A stretch of DNA of 64,000 nucleotides from Streptomyces sp. 130 (lineage in GTDB: Bacteria; Actinomycetota; Actinomycetes; Streptomycetales; Streptomycetaceae). The first letter of the stretch is position 1, and each line of letters opens with the position of its first letter. A program made the translations under genes and the position numbers. The stretch is taken from assembly GCF_007096885.1 (NCBI RefSeq), contig NZ_VJNO01000002.1:62001-126000 (forward strand), given 5' to 3'. The notes below the pieces were generated by a model. It was not told the origin of the DNA. It saw only the letters and a list, made by a program, of their open reading frames with translations, and ran no database searches. This document shows positions 34,950 to 44,079 of this stretch, in pieces.

Positions 34950-37499
34950 ATGCACAGCGCATCGGACACCCACAGCGCGACGGAGGCCGCCGCCCCGGCG
35001 GCGGAGCCTTCCCGGGCCGAATTCATGATCGGCGGGATGACCTGCGCCTCGTGCGCGGCCCGCGTCGAGAAGAAGCTCAACCGGATGGACGGCGTCACGG
35101 CCACCGTGAACTACGCCACGGAGAAGGCCCGCGTCAGCTACGACGGCGCCGCCGTCTCCGTGCGGGATCTCGTCGCCACGGTGGAGAAGACCGGCTATAC
35201 GGCGAAGCCGGTGCCCGGGGCCGCCGTACACGCCCCCGGCCCCGCCGCCGTGGAAGCCCCCCGGACCCCGGAGCCGGCCGCCGGCCCGCAGGCCCTCGGA
35301 CCCACCGCCGCCCCACAAGCCCCCGAGCCCACCGCCGCCCCGCAGCCCACCCCCGCCCCGGCCCCGCAGCCCGCCGGGACCTCCCGCCCGGAGCCCGCAC
35401 CACGCACGCCCCGACCGGAACCGGAACCGGAACTAGAACCGGAAGCGGAATCCGGCCCGGAGGCCCCGCCCCACCCGGTCGCCACCCCCGACGGCACCCC
35501 CGACGGCGCCCCCGACGGCACCCCCGGCCCCGCCCTCACCGCCCTCCGGCAGCGGCTCGTCGTGTCGGCCGTGCTCGCCGCCCCGGTGGTCGCCCTGGCG
35601 ATGATCCCCGCCCTCCAGTTCGACTTCTGGCAGTGGCTCTCGCTCACCCTCGCCGCGCCCGTCGTGGTCTGGGGCGGGCTCCCCTTCCACCGGGCCACCT
35701 GGACCAACCTGAGGCACGGCGCGGCGACCATGGACACCCTGGTGTCCGTGGGGACCCTCGCCGCCTTCGGCTGGTCGTTGTGGGCGCTGTTCCTCGGGGA
35801 CGCCGGCATGCCCGGCATGCGGCACGGCTTCGACCTGACGGCCTCCCGGGCCGACGCCTCGGCCACCATCTACCTGGAGGTCGCGGCGGGCGTCGTCACC
35901 TTCATCCTGCTGGGCCGCTATCTGGAAGCGAAGTCCAAGCGGAGGGCCGGGTCCGCGCTGCGAGCCCTGATGCACCTCGGCGCCAAGGACGTGGCCGTCC
36001 TGCGCGACGGCGCCGAGGTCCGCGTGCCCGTCGGCCGGCTCGCCGTGGGCGACCGTTTCACCGTCCGCCCCGGCGAGAAGATCGCCACGGACGGCATCGT
36101 GGTCGAGGGCGCCTCCGCCGTGGACGCGTCCATGCTCACCGGCGAGTCCGTCCCCGTGGACGTGGGCACGGGGGACCGGGTCGCCGGGGCCACCGTGAAC
36201 GTCTCCGGCCGCCTCGTCGTCGAGGCGACCCGCGTCGGCGCGGACACCCAGCTGGCCCGGATGGCGAAGCTGGTCGAGGACGCGCAGAACGGCAAGGCGG
36301 CGGTGCAGCGCCTCGCGGACCGGATCTCGGCGGTCTTCGTCCCGGTCGTCCTGCTCATCGCGCTCGGGACCCTCATCGGCTGGCTGCTGGCCACCGACGA
36401 CGTGACGGCCGCGTTCACGGCGGCGGTGGCGGTCCTGATCATCGCCTGCCCGTGCGCGCTCGGCCTCGCCACACCGACCGCGCTCATGGTCGGCACGGGG
36501 CGCGGCGCCCAGCTCGGCATCCTGATCGAGGGCCCCGAGGTCCTGGAGTCCACCCGCCGGGCCGACACGATCGTCCTGGACAAGACGGGCACCGTCACCA
36601 CCGGCCGCATGACCCTCCAGGCCGTCCACACCGCCCCCGACACCACCGAGTCCGACGTCCTCCGCCTCGCCGGCGCCCTGGAACACGCCTCCGAACACCC
36701 CATCGCCCAAGCGGTGGCGACCGGAGCCGCCGAGCGCACGGGCACCGCCCTTCCCACCCCGGAGGACTTCGCAAACGTCCCCGGCCTGGGCGTCCAGGGC
36801 GTGGTCGACGGCCACACGGTCCTCGTCGGGCGCCCCCGGCTGCTCACCGAGGCCGGAATCGCCCTCCCCGACACCCTGGCCGCCGCCGTCACGGACGCCG
36901 CCGCTCAGGGGCGTACAGCGGTCGCGGTCGGCTGGGACGGTGCGGCGCGCGCGGTCCTGGAGGTCGCCGACGCGATCAAGGACACCAGCGCCGAGGCCGT
37001 CGCCGCGCTCCGGGGACTCGGCCTCACACCGATCCTGCTGACCGGTGACAACCACGCCGTGGCGGAGTCCGTGGCCCGCGAGGTCGGGATCGAGGAGGTC
37101 CGCGCCGAGGTGCTGCCGGAAGAGAAGGCGCACGTCATCCGGGGTCTCCAGGCGCAGGGACGGGTCGTCGCCATGGTCGGCGACGGGGTCAACGACGCCG
37201 CCGCACTCGCCACCGCGGACCTGGGGCTGGCGATGGGCACCGGCACGGACGCCGCGATCGAGGCGAGCGATCTGACGCTGGTTCGTGGAGATCTCAAGGT
37301 GACAGCGGACGCCATCCGCCTCTCCCGGCGCACCCTCACCACCATCAGGGGCAACCTCTTCTGGGCATTCGGCTACAACGTCGCCGCCCTACCCCTTGCG
37401 GCATTTGGGCTGCTCAACCCTATGATTGCCGGAGCGGCGATGGCCTTCTCATCGGTCTTCGTCGTGACGAACAGCCTGCGCCTGCGCTCCTTCACTTAA
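34950..37499 (+). CDS. copA: Copper-exporting P1B-type ATPase
   Basis: 849 residues. One N-terminal HMA domain ([11 protein letters not shown], Cys32 and Cys35) is followed by an unusually long Pro/Ala/Glu-rich linker (about 92-195). The membrane part includes the Cu-binding [10 protein letters not shown]. The phosphorylation motif is DKTGTVTTG, the HP motif is in [10 protein letters not shown], and the hinge is [16 protein letters not shown]. It pumps Cu(I) out of the cytoplasm. Coexpressed with copZ from the CsoR-box promoter. Confidence 0.93.
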   Translation: MHSASDTHSATEAAAPAAEPSRAEFMIGGMTCASCAARVEKKLNRMDGVTATVNYATEKARVSYDGAAVSVRDLVATVEKTGYTAKPVPGAAVHAPGPAAVEAPRTPEPAAGPQALGPTAAPQAPEPTAAPQPTPAPAPQPAGTSRPEPAPRTPRPEPEPELEPEAESGPEAPPHPVATPDGTPDGAPDGTPGPALTALRQRLVVSAVLAAPVVALAMIPALQFDFWQWLSLTLAAPVVVWGGLPFHRATWTNLRHGAATMDTLVSVGTLAAFGWSLWALFLGDAGMPGMRHGFDLTASRADASATIYLEVAAGVVTFILLGRYLEAKSKRRAGSALRALMHLGAKDVAVLRDGAEVRVPVGRLAVGDRFTVRPGEKIATDGIVVEGASAVDASMLTGESVPVDVGTGDRVAGATVNVSGRLVVEATRVGADTQLARMAKLVEDAQNGKAAVQRLADRISAVFVPVVLLIALGTLIGWLLATDDVTAAFTAAVAVLIIACPCALGLATPTALMVGTGRGAQLGILIEGPEVLESTRRADTIVLDKTGTVTTGRMTLQAVHTAPDTTESDVLRLAGALEHASEHPIAQAVATGAAERTGTALPTPEDFANVPGLGVQGVVDGHTVLVGRPRLLTEAGIALPDTLAAAVTDAAAQGRTAVAVGWDGAARAVLEVADAIKDTSAEAVAALRGLGLTPILLTGDNHAVAESVAREVGIEEVRAEVLPEEKAHVIRGLQAQGRVVAMVGDGVNDAAALATADLGLAMGTGTDAAIEASDLTLVRGDLKVTADAIRLSRRTLTTIRGNLFWAFGYNVAALPLAAFGLLNPMIAGAAMAFSSVFVVTNSLRLRSFT

Positions 37500-37561
37500 T
37501 ATCCACAATGAGATCCAGATCACATCGGTTTCAGGGTAACCATTCGATGGGTTCGTAGGTC

Positions 37562-37802
37562 TTAGAGTGCGATGCCAAGGATGTCTTGGGGGACGTCCGG
37601 CGGAGCATCTTGGGGGATGCTCCGGGCAAGAGTGGGCCGGGGCACGTACACCGGGGAGCTTTGAGCGGCCCTCCCGTCGGTACGTACCCCGGCAGACCAC
37701 AGCGCAGTGAGCAGGACCAGCAGTACCGAGGCACAGCCCAGGAGCTACGGCTCCCACTGAACGCCCGGCCGGATCCCGTGGGGGGAATCCGCTCCGGGAC
37801 AT
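37562..37802 (-). pseudogene. Small single-span membrane protein gene with a one-base frameshift (tentative)
   Basis: From the ATG at 37802 the minus strand reads MSRSGFPPRDPAGRSVGAVAPGL; one frame over it continues CASVLLVLLTALWSAGVRTDG…RSIPQDAPPDVPQDILGIAL to TAA at 37562. The joined product would be about 79 residues with one membrane helix and a Pro/Asp-rich tail. The length is 3n+1, as expected of one inserted base near 37730. Both halves have plausible composition but I do not recognise the family. Confidence 0.35.
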
Positions 37803-37854
37803 GGGAAGCGCCTCGCCGTCGGCCCGTGGGGGGATCGATGGCGAGGCGCTTCCC
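37803..37854. terminator. 15-bp hairpin in the copA-citA gap
   Basis: GGGAAGCGCCTCGCC (37803-37817) and GGCGAGGCGCTTCCC (37840-37854) pair perfectly around a 22-nt loop. It lies about 300 bp past copA and 220 bp past the citrate synthase stop, so it could end either transcript. The rest of 37855-38074 shows no gene. Confidence 0.6.
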
Positions 37855-38074
37855 TCTTACGCGGGAGCGCTCCCAGACCGGCGCGCACCCCGGCGTACAC
37901 GCCCGCTCCGCCCCCGTACGCGCCCAGCCGCTCCCGTACGCGCCCAGCCCCGCTCCCGTACGCCCCCAGAACGCCCGACGCCCCCGCTCGCCGCGTCGCT
38001 CGGGGCGAGGGCGCGGCAAGGCGGGGGCGCGGGGTCCGGCGTCAGTCAGGGCCGGGTGATGCGTGAGGGAGTGT

Positions 38075-39373
38075 TCAGCGGCCCTCGACCGGGACGAAGT
38101 CGCGCAGGACCTCGCCGGTGTAGATCTGGCGCGGGCGGCCGATGCGGGAGCCGGGCTCCTTGATCATCTCGTGCCACTGGGCGATCCAGCCGGGGAGCCG
38201 GCCGAGCGCGAAGAGCACGGTGAACATCTCGGTCGGGAAGCCCATCGCGCGGTAGATGAGGCCCGTGTAGAAGTCCACGTTCGGGTAGAGGTTGCGCGAG
38301 ACGAAGTACTCGTCGGAGAGCGCGTGCTCCTCCAGCTTGAGCGCGATGTCCAGCAGCTCGTCGGACTTGCCGAGGGCGGACAGCACGTCGTGCGCGGCGG
38401 CCTTGATGATCTTGGCGCGCGGGTCGAAGGACTTGTACACCCGGTGGCCGAAGCCCATCAGGCGGACGCCGTCCTCCTTGTTCTTCACCTTGCGGATGAA
38501 GGAGTCGACGTCGCCGCCGTTGGCCTGGATGCCTTCCAGCATCTCCAGGACGGACTGGTTGGCGCCGCCGTGCAGGGGGCCCCAGAGCGCCGAGATGCCG
38601 GCGGAGATCGAGGCGAACATGTTCGCCTGCGAGGAGCCGACCAGGCGGACGGTGGAGGTCGAGCAGTTCTGCTCGTGGTCCGCGTGCAGGATGAGCAGCT
38701 TGTCGAGCGCCGAGACGACGACCGGGTCCAGCTCGTACTCCTGGGCCGGGACCGAGAAGGTCATGCGCAGGAAGTTCTCGACGTAGCCCAGGTCGTTGCG
38801 CGGGTAGACGAACGGGTGACCGATCGACTTCTTGTACGCGTACGCGGCGATGGTCGGGAGCTTGGCGAGCAGCCGGATCGTGGAGAGGTGGCGCTGCTCC
38901 TCGTCGAACGGGTTGTGGCTGTCCTGGTAGAACGTGGACAGCGCGCTGACGACCGAGGACAGCATGGCCATCGGGTGGGCGTCGCGCGGGAAGCCGTCGA
39001 AGAACCGCTTGACGTCCTCGTGCAGCAGCGTGTGCTGGGTGATCTCGTTCTTGAAGGCCGACAGCTCGTCGACCTTGGGAAGCTCACCGTTGATCAGCGT
39101 GTACGCGACCTCGAGGAAGGTCGAACGCTCCGCGAGCTGCTCGATCGGGTAGCCGCGGTAGCGCAGGATGCCCTGTTCGCCGTCGAGGTAGGTGATGGCC
39201 GATTTATAGGCAGCGGTGTTGCCGTATCCGCTGTCCAGCGTCACCAAACCGGTGTTCGCCCGGAGCTTCCCGATGTCGAAGCCCTTGTCGCCGACGGTGC
39301 TGTCGATCACCGGGTAGGTGTACTCGCCATCGCCGTACCGCAGTACCACAGCGTTGTTGGTGTGCTCGCTCAC
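38075..39373 (-). CDS. citA: Citrate synthase
   Basis: A 432-residue type II-like citrate synthase. Hallmarks: the N-terminal small-domain region with GILRYRGYPIEQLAE, LHADHEQNCSTSTVR with a catalytic His, GPLHGGANQSVLEML with the second, and MGFGHRVYKSFDPRA with the Asp-containing C-terminal active-site segment. It condenses oxaloacetate and acetyl-CoA at the entry to the TCA cycle. I chose the GTG at 39373 (SEHTNNAVVLRYGDGEY) behind GAGGGA. citA follows Streptomyces usage. Confidence 0.95.
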   Translation of the reverse strand: MSEHTNNAVVLRYGDGEYTYPVIDSTVGDKGFDIGKLRANTGLVTLDSGYGNTAAYKSAITYLDGEQGILRYRGYPIEQLAERSTFLEVAYTLINGELPKVDELSAFKNEITQHTLLHEDVKRFFDGFPRDAHPMAMLSSVVSALSTFYQDSHNPFDEEQRHLSTIRLLAKLPTIAAYAYKKSIGHPFVYPRNDLGYVENFLRMTFSVPAQEYELDPVVVSALDKLLILHADHEQNCSTSTVRLVGSSQANMFASISAGISALWGPLHGGANQSVLEMLEGIQANGGDVDSFIRKVKNKEDGVRLMGFGHRVYKSFDPRAKIIKAAAHDVLSALGKSDELLDIALKLEEHALSDEYFVSRNLYPNVDFYTGLIYRAMGFPTEMFTVLFALGRLPGWIAQWHEMIKEPGSRIGRPRQIYTGEVLRDFVPVEGR

Positions 39374-39480
39374 GTCATCCCTCACCGACGTAGTGCCTCT
39401 TCTTCGAGGTTCCCTGACTGTCTCCACCCTCCCCCATTTGGCTCAGGAGAGTGCACTCGGGGTCGTCCATTGGACCTACT

Positions 39481-39499
39481 CGCGGCACTGAGTGCCGCG
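39481..39499. terminator. Perfect 19-bp palindrome between recD2 and citA
   Basis: CGCGGCACT (39481-39489), a central G, and AGTGCCGCG (39491-39499). It is 78 bp past the recD2 stop and 108 bp before the citA start, so it may be a terminator for recD2 or an operator for citA. A one-base loop favours a protein-binding site. Confidence 0.5.
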
Positions 39500-39576
39500 A
39501 ACTTAGCCATCCTGCCCCCTTGACTGCGGTTCCGGAAGACCTCCGTGATGTTTCCCACCGTTTTGATCGATCATTT

Positions 39577-41835
39577 TTACCGACGATCCGCCGACGATCC
39601 TCCGTCGCCGCCGCCGCGGAGCCGGTGATCCAGCGCCGTACAGCGCCTGCCTGCGGAAACCGTGCGGACCGCCTGCCCGATCGCCTGCCGCGAGCCGACC
39701 AGGACGACGAGCTTCTTGGCCCGGGTCACGGCGGTGTAGAGCAGGTTCCGCTGGAGCATCATCCAGGCGCTCTTCGTCACCGGAATGACGACGGCGGGGT
39801 ACTCGCTGCCCTGCGAGCGGTGGATCGTCATGGCGTACGCGTGGGCCAGCTCGTCCAGCTCGTCGAAGTCGTAGCCGATCTCCTCGTCCTCGTCGGTGAG
39901 GACCGTCAGCCGCTGTTCGTCCAGGTCGAGGCCGGTGACGACACCCACCGTGCCGTTGAAGACCCCGTTCTCCCCCTTGTCGTAGTTGTTACGGATCTGG
40001 GTGACCTTGTCCCCCACGCGGAAGACCCGGCCACCGAACCGCTTCTCCGGCACGCCCGGCCGGCCCGGGGTGATGGCCTGCTGGAGCAGACCGTTGAGAT
40101 GCCCCGCCCCCGCCGGGCCCCGGTGCATGGGCGCGAGCACCTGGACGTCCCGGCGCGGGTTCAGCCCGAACTTGGCCGGAATACGGCGGGAGGCGACGTC
40201 CACCGCGAGCACCCCGGCGTCCTCCGTCTCGTCCTCCACGAAGAGGAAGAAGTCACTGAGCCCCTGAGTGAGGGGCGGTATGCCGGAGTTGATGCGATGC
40301 GCGTTGGTGACGACGCCCGACTGCTGGGCCTGGCGGAAAATCGTGGTCAGCCGGACCGCGGGCACGGGCCCGCCCTCCGCGAGGAGGTCCCGCAGCACCT
40401 CCCCGGCCCCCACCGACGGCAACTGGTCCACATCGCCGACGAGCAGCAGGTGGGCACCCGGTGCCACGGCCTTCACCAGCTTGTTGGCGAGGAGCAGATC
40501 GAGCATCGACGCCTCGTCCACGACGACCAGATCGGCGTCGAGCGGGCGGTCCTTGTCGTACGCCGCGTCGCCGCCCGGCTTCAGTTCGAGGAGCCGGTGC
40601 ACGGTGGAGGCCTCGGCCCCGGTCAGCTCGGACAGCCGCTTGGCCGCCCGCCCGGTGGGCGCGGCCAGCACCACCTTCGCCTTCTTGGCCCGTGCCAGCT
40701 CCACGATGGACCGGACCGTGAACGACTTGCCGCAGCCGGGGCCGCCGGTGAGCACGGCGACCTTCCGGGTGAGCGCGAGCCGCACGGCGGCCTCCTGCTC
40801 GGGAGCCAGCGTGGCCCCGGTCCGGCCCCCGAGCCATTTCAGCGCCTTCTCCCAGTCCACGTCCGCGAAGGCCGGCATCCGCTCCTCCGGCGTCCGCAGC
40901 AGCCGCCGCACCTGGGCGGCGAGCGAGATCTCCGCCCGGTGGAACGGCACCAGATACACCGCCGTGACCGGCTCTCCGCCCTCGGGCGACGGCACCTTCT
41001 CCCGTACGACGCCCTCCGGCTCCTCCGCCAGCTCCGCCAGGCACTCGATGACGAGCCCGGTGTCCACCTGGAGCAGCTTCACCGCGTCCGCGATCAGCCG
41101 CTCCTCGGGCAGGAAGCAGTGGCCCTGGTCGGTGGACTGCGACAGTGCGTACTGCAGCCCCGCCTTCACCCGTTCCGGGCTGTCGTGCGGGATGCCCACG
41201 GCCTGGGCGATCTTGTCGGCGGTCAGGAAGCCGATGCCCCAGACGTCGGCGGCCAGCCGGTAGGGCTGGTTCTTCACGACGGAGATCGAGGCGTCCTCGT
41301 ACTTCTTGTAGATGCGCACCGCGATGGACGTCGAGACGCCGACGCCCTGGAGGAAGACCATGACCTCCTTGATCGCCTTCTGCTCCTCCCACGCGGCGGC
41401 GATCATCTTCGTCCGCTTCGGGCCGAGCCCGGGGACCTCGATGAGCCGCTTGGGCTCCCGCTCGATGATGTCGAGGGTGTCCACGCCGAAGTGGGTCGTG
41501 ATCCGGTCGGCCATGACCGGCCCGATGCCCTTGATCAGCCCGGAGCCGAGGTAGCGCCGGATGCCCTGGATCGTGGCGGGGAGCACGGTCCGGTAGTTCT
41601 CGACGTGGAACTGCTTGCCGTACTGCGAGTGGGAGCCCCAGCGCCCCTCCATCCGCAAGGACTCCCCGGGCTGCGCCCCGAGCAACGCCCCGACGACGGT
41701 GAGCAGGTCGTTGGCCCCCCGCCCGGTGTCGACGCGGGCGACGGTGTAGCCGTTCTCCTCGTTGGCGTACGTGATGCGTTCGAGTACGCCTTCCAAGACG
41801 GCCAGGTTGGGTGTGTGGGGCGTGGTGGTGGCCAT
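39577..41835 (-). CDS. recD2: RecD2-type 5'-3' DNA helicase
   Basis: A 752-residue SF1B helicase. An N-terminal OB-like region (LERITYANEENGYTVARV) and helix-hairpin-helix segments (GIGPVMADRITTHFG, VPGLGPKRTKMI) precede the motor: Walker A GGPGCGKSFT, motif II VVDEASMLD, GDVDQLPSVGAGEVL, MTIHRSQGSEYPAVVIPV and AVTRAKKLVVLVG. The long N-terminal extension without RecBC partners marks it as RecD2. It acts in DNA repair and replication-fork handling. Confidence 0.93.
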   Translation of the reverse strand: MATTTPHTPNLAVLEGVLERITYANEENGYTVARVDTGRGANDLLTVVGALLGAQPGESLRMEGRWGSHSQYGKQFHVENYRTVLPATIQGIRRYLGSGLIKGIGPVMADRITTHFGVDTLDIIEREPKRLIEVPGLGPKRTKMIAAAWEEQKAIKEVMVFLQGVGVSTSIAVRIYKKYEDASISVVKNQPYRLAADVWGIGFLTADKIAQAVGIPHDSPERVKAGLQYALSQSTDQGHCFLPEERLIADAVKLLQVDTGLVIECLAELAEEPEGVVREKVPSPEGGEPVTAVYLVPFHRAEISLAAQVRRLLRTPEERMPAFADVDWEKALKWLGGRTGATLAPEQEAAVRLALTRKVAVLTGGPGCGKSFTVRSIVELARAKKAKVVLAAPTGRAAKRLSELTGAEASTVHRLLELKPGGDAAYDKDRPLDADLVVVDEASMLDLLLANKLVKAVAPGAHLLLVGDVDQLPSVGAGEVLRDLLAEGGPVPAVRLTTIFRQAQQSGVVTNAHRINSGIPPLTQGLSDFFLFVEDETEDAGVLAVDVASRRIPAKFGLNPRRDVQVLAPMHRGPAGAGHLNGLLQQAITPGRPGVPEKRFGGRVFRVGDKVTQIRNNYDKGENGVFNGTVGVVTGLDLDEQRLTVLTDEDEEIGYDFDELDELAHAYAMTIHRSQGSEYPAVVIPVTKSAWMMLQRNLLYTAVTRAKKLVVLVGSRQAIGQAVRTVSAGRRCTALDHRLRGGGDGGSSADRR

Positions 41836-41900
41836 GGGGCGACGGTATCGGGTGGGTGCGACAGCGGTACGCGGGTGCCTGGCGGCGCTACGGTGAGGGC

Positions 41901-42141
41901 ATGGCGACCGAGCGGATCTCGATCAGCATGCTCCGAGGTCGGTGCCCGGATCAGGCAGCACGCGGCGGAGGCCGGTCTCACATGGGCCGGTGACGAGATC
42001 GAGCTGACCCGGGAGCAACGGGCGGAGGTAGCCTCCCTTTGGGAGGAAACGCACTACCTGCTGCGCTCGCCGACCAACGCCCGCCGCCTCCGCGCGTCCA
42101 TTGCCGAGGCGACGGCCGAGGACGGCGGAAGAGACGAATGA
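41901..42141 (+). pseudogene. Frameshifted, apparently chimeric antitoxin-like gene
   Basis: ATG at 41901 gives MATERISIS; after a shift near 41930 the text continues SEVGARIRQHAAEAGLTW, then ELTREQRAEVASLWEETHYLLRSPTNARRLRASIAEA to TGA at 42139. The first part resembles small antitoxins beginning MATERISI-S-SEVGARIRQHAE; the end resembles the C-terminus of YefM/Phd antitoxins (ETxYLLRSPANARRL). An ATG overlaps the stop (ATGA), where a toxin gene would begin, but what follows is not a toxin and runs into an antisense gene. Likely a remnant of a toxin-antitoxin locus. Confidence 0.42.
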
Positions 42142-42204
42142 AACCCGTCGCGGCCACCTCCCCGATCCCACTCCGCCGTCTCCAGTGCGCCGTCAGCGCC
42201 GTCG

Positions 42205-42519
42205 CTACAGCTGGTCGGGGTGCTGCCGTGACGCTGCCACCGCCCGGGAGCCCCGGCTCTCCGCGACGCGCCTGACGTCCCGCAGGGACTCGGTCAGGCG
42301 GCTCGCCAGGAAGTGCAGCTCCGGCCACGTGACCTTCCGGTCGGCCAGGAGGTCGGCCGCGTGGCCCAGGAGGTCGTCGGCCATGCCGAGTTGGACGCTC
42401 TCGATGTTGTCGGCCAGCCGCGAGACGTAGCCGTTGCCGTCCCCGAGGACGTAACAGGGCTTGCCGCCCTGGCTCTCCCATGGCAGCAGCCTGATCGTCT
42501 GCGCCTCGTTTTCCTTCAC
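42205..42519 (-). CDS. Small conserved Streptomyces protein beside an XRE/DUF397 pair
   Basis: A 104-residue protein: IRLLPWESQGGKPCYVLGDGNGYVSRLADNIES, then ADDLLGHAADLLADRKVTWPELHFLASRLTESLRDVRRVAESRG. This type is often seen divergent from XRE/DUF5753 regulators in streptomycetes. No membrane segment or catalytic motif. GTG start at 42519. Function unknown. Confidence 0.7.
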   Translation of the reverse strand: MKENEAQTIRLLPWESQGGKPCYVLGDGNGYVSRLADNIESVQLGMADDLLGHAADLLADRKVTWPELHFLASRLTESLRDVRRVAESRGSRAVAASRQHPDQL

Positions 42520-42552
42520 GTCTGCCTGCTTCCTTCCGGGGGTCTGCGTTCG

Positions 42553-42601
42553 GTAGCGAACCCATCACAGAGTGGGGTCGCGCGTCGCTACGCTGCCAGG
42601 G
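42553..42601. promoter_or_regulatory. Nested inverted repeats before the XRE regulator gene
   Basis: GTAGCGA (42553-42559) and TCGCTAC (42595-42601) pair perfectly; inside them ACCCA and TGGGGT form a second, shorter pair. The block lies between the divergent small protein and the XRE gene and is a candidate autoregulatory site. Confidence 0.4.
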
Positions 42602-42646
42602 GGTCGGGGATGACAGCGGGTACGTCAAGACGGGGAGTTGAGCCGC

Positions 42647-43486
42647 ATGGGTACGAAGCGGGTGCCGCGTTCACCGCGGCAGAAGTACGGCGCGGAGCTG
42701 CGGCTGCAACGCGTCGCGGCAAACCTGACACAGGAGGCGCTGAGCGAGATGGTGGTCTGCTCGCCCACGCTGATCAGCCACTACGAGGCAGGGCGGCGGC
42801 TGCCGACCCCGGAGGACGCGGCGAGGATCGACCGGGCGTTGAATACGGGCGGGTTCTTCGTGCGGTGGCTTGAGGATTTGGACTCCAAATTCGTCCAGTA
42901 CTTCGCACTCGTGGCCGAGTTGGAGCGGCAGGCCACCGAGGTGCGCCTGTACGGGTTGTCGCTGATCCCCGGGCTTCTCCAGACCGGCCCGTACGCCCGT
43001 GCCGTCTTCGAGGCGTACAGAACCAACTTTGAGCCGGACGAGCTTGACACGTTTGTCGTCAACCGTCTGGAGCGCGGCCGGATGCTCGCGGAGTCGGCGC
43101 GTCCGGTCGTCTGGGCGCTCCTCGACGAAGCGTCTCTCCGACGGCGCGTCGGTGGCCCTCAGGTCATGGCGGAGCAGTTGCGCAAGATCGCGGACATGGC
43201 AGTCTCCGGGCGCCTGCGTCTGCATGTACTGCCCTTTGCCGTAGGGGCCCACGCGCTCATGGAGAGCGCGCTCTACATGCTCGACTTCGCGGACGGCCCT
43301 CCACTCGCGTACGTGGAGGGACTTCAGACGGGCAATCTGATGGATGATCCGGCGTTGGTGGCCGCCTGCCAGGAGTCCTACACTCTCGCCCTGGGTGACG
43401 CGGCGCCCCAACGGGCTTCGATCGATCTCATCCGGGCCATCGCAGAGGAGCACGAAAATGCACAGCCACAACCGCCCCTACGCTGA
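42647..43486 (+). CDS. XRE-family regulator with DUF5753 domain
   Basis: A 279-residue protein. The N-terminal helix-turn-helix reads YGAELRLQRVAANLTQEALSEMV and SPTLISHYEAGRRLPTPEDA. The rest is the DUF5753 domain (LVAELERQATEVRLYGLSLIPGLLQTGPYARAVF, LRLHVLPFAVGAHALMES). I chose ATG at 42647 behind CGGGGAG. The 3' end overlaps the DUF397 gene by 29 bp. Such pairs are paralogous to the BldB/WhiJ-type developmental systems, where the DUF397 protein modulates the DNA-binding partner. Confidence 0.9.
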   Translation: MGTKRVPRSPRQKYGAELRLQRVAANLTQEALSEMVVCSPTLISHYEAGRRLPTPEDAARIDRALNTGGFFVRWLEDLDSKFVQYFALVAELERQATEVRLYGLSLIPGLLQTGPYARAVFEAYRTNFEPDELDTFVVNRLERGRMLAESARPVVWALLDEASLRRRVGGPQVMAEQLRKIADMAVSGRLRLHVLPFAVGAHALMESALYMLDFADGPPLAYVEGLQTGNLMDDPALVAACQESYTLALGDAAPQRASIDLIRAIAEEHENAQPQPPLR

Positions 43487-43682
43487 CTCCCGTTCCGTGT
43501 CCGGATGGTTCAAGTCCAGCTACAGCGGTGGCAACAATGGCGACTGTCTCGAAGCCGCCCGCGGCCACGCCTCCGTCCCCGTCCGTGACAGCAAGGCCGC
43601 CGACGGTCCCGCCGTCGTCTTCTCCGCCGGCGGCTGGACCTCCTTCGTCACCGCCCTCAAGGACGGCCGCCTGGGCGCCTGA
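43458..43682 (+). CDS. DUF397 protein, partner of the XRE regulator
   Basis: A 74-residue DUF397 protein with the whole signature: VSGWFKSSYSGGNNGDCLEAA, VPVRDSKAADGPAVVFSAGGWTSFVTALKDG. It overlaps its XRE partner gene and is translated behind GAGGAG. In WhiJ-like modules the small protein is thought to relieve the regulator, perhaps as a toxin/antitoxin-like pair. Confidence 0.93.
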   Translation: MHSHNRPYADSRSVSGWFKSSYSGGNNGDCLEAARGHASVPVRDSKAADGPAVVFSAGGWTSFVTALKDGRLGA

Positions 43683-43739
43683 GCGACAACACATCCCGGC
43701 GAACCCGCGCTCACCACAGCCGGATTCGCCGGGACACCA

Positions 43740-43997
43740 TCACACGCGGGACAGGAACGCCTCCCGCAATTCCTGGTCCCTGAGGAGCCCAAGGGTTTCC
43801 TCCTCGCCGCTGAACAGCAGCTCCGCGGCCGGATGGCCGGACTGGTGGAGCATTCCGGCCAGGACGTCCGCGAGCGGGCGGTCCCAGGCCACCCGGACCA
43901 CCTTCGCCGCCTTGTCGTGCTGCTTCCGGTCCGTGGCGATGCGCCACAGCTCGATCGACTGCTTGGCGGTCTCATAGGCCGTTCGTCGCCCGTCCAC
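43740..43997 (-). CDS. Small hypothetical protein
   Basis: 85 residues: RTAYETAKQSIELWRIATDRKQHDKAAKVVRVAWDRPLADVLAGMLHQSGHPAAELLFSGEE and a C-terminus LRDQELREAFLSRV. Mixed helical composition, no signal or membrane segment. The coherent amino-acid use supports coding, but I do not recognise it. GTG start at 43997. Coding-like sequence in frame upstream (GTLGFGLFDVLV) suggests the gene may be 5'-truncated. Confidence 0.5.
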   Translation of the reverse strand: MDGRRTAYETAKQSIELWRIATDRKQHDKAAKVVRVAWDRPLADVLAGMLHQSGHPAAELLFSGEEETLGLLRDQELREAFLSRV

Positions 43998-44079
43998 GAG
44001 GACATCGAAAAGGCCGAAGCCGAGGGTGCCGGCCGCCCCGGGACCCGCACCGCACAGGCGGGCCCCGGGGCGACCGTAT

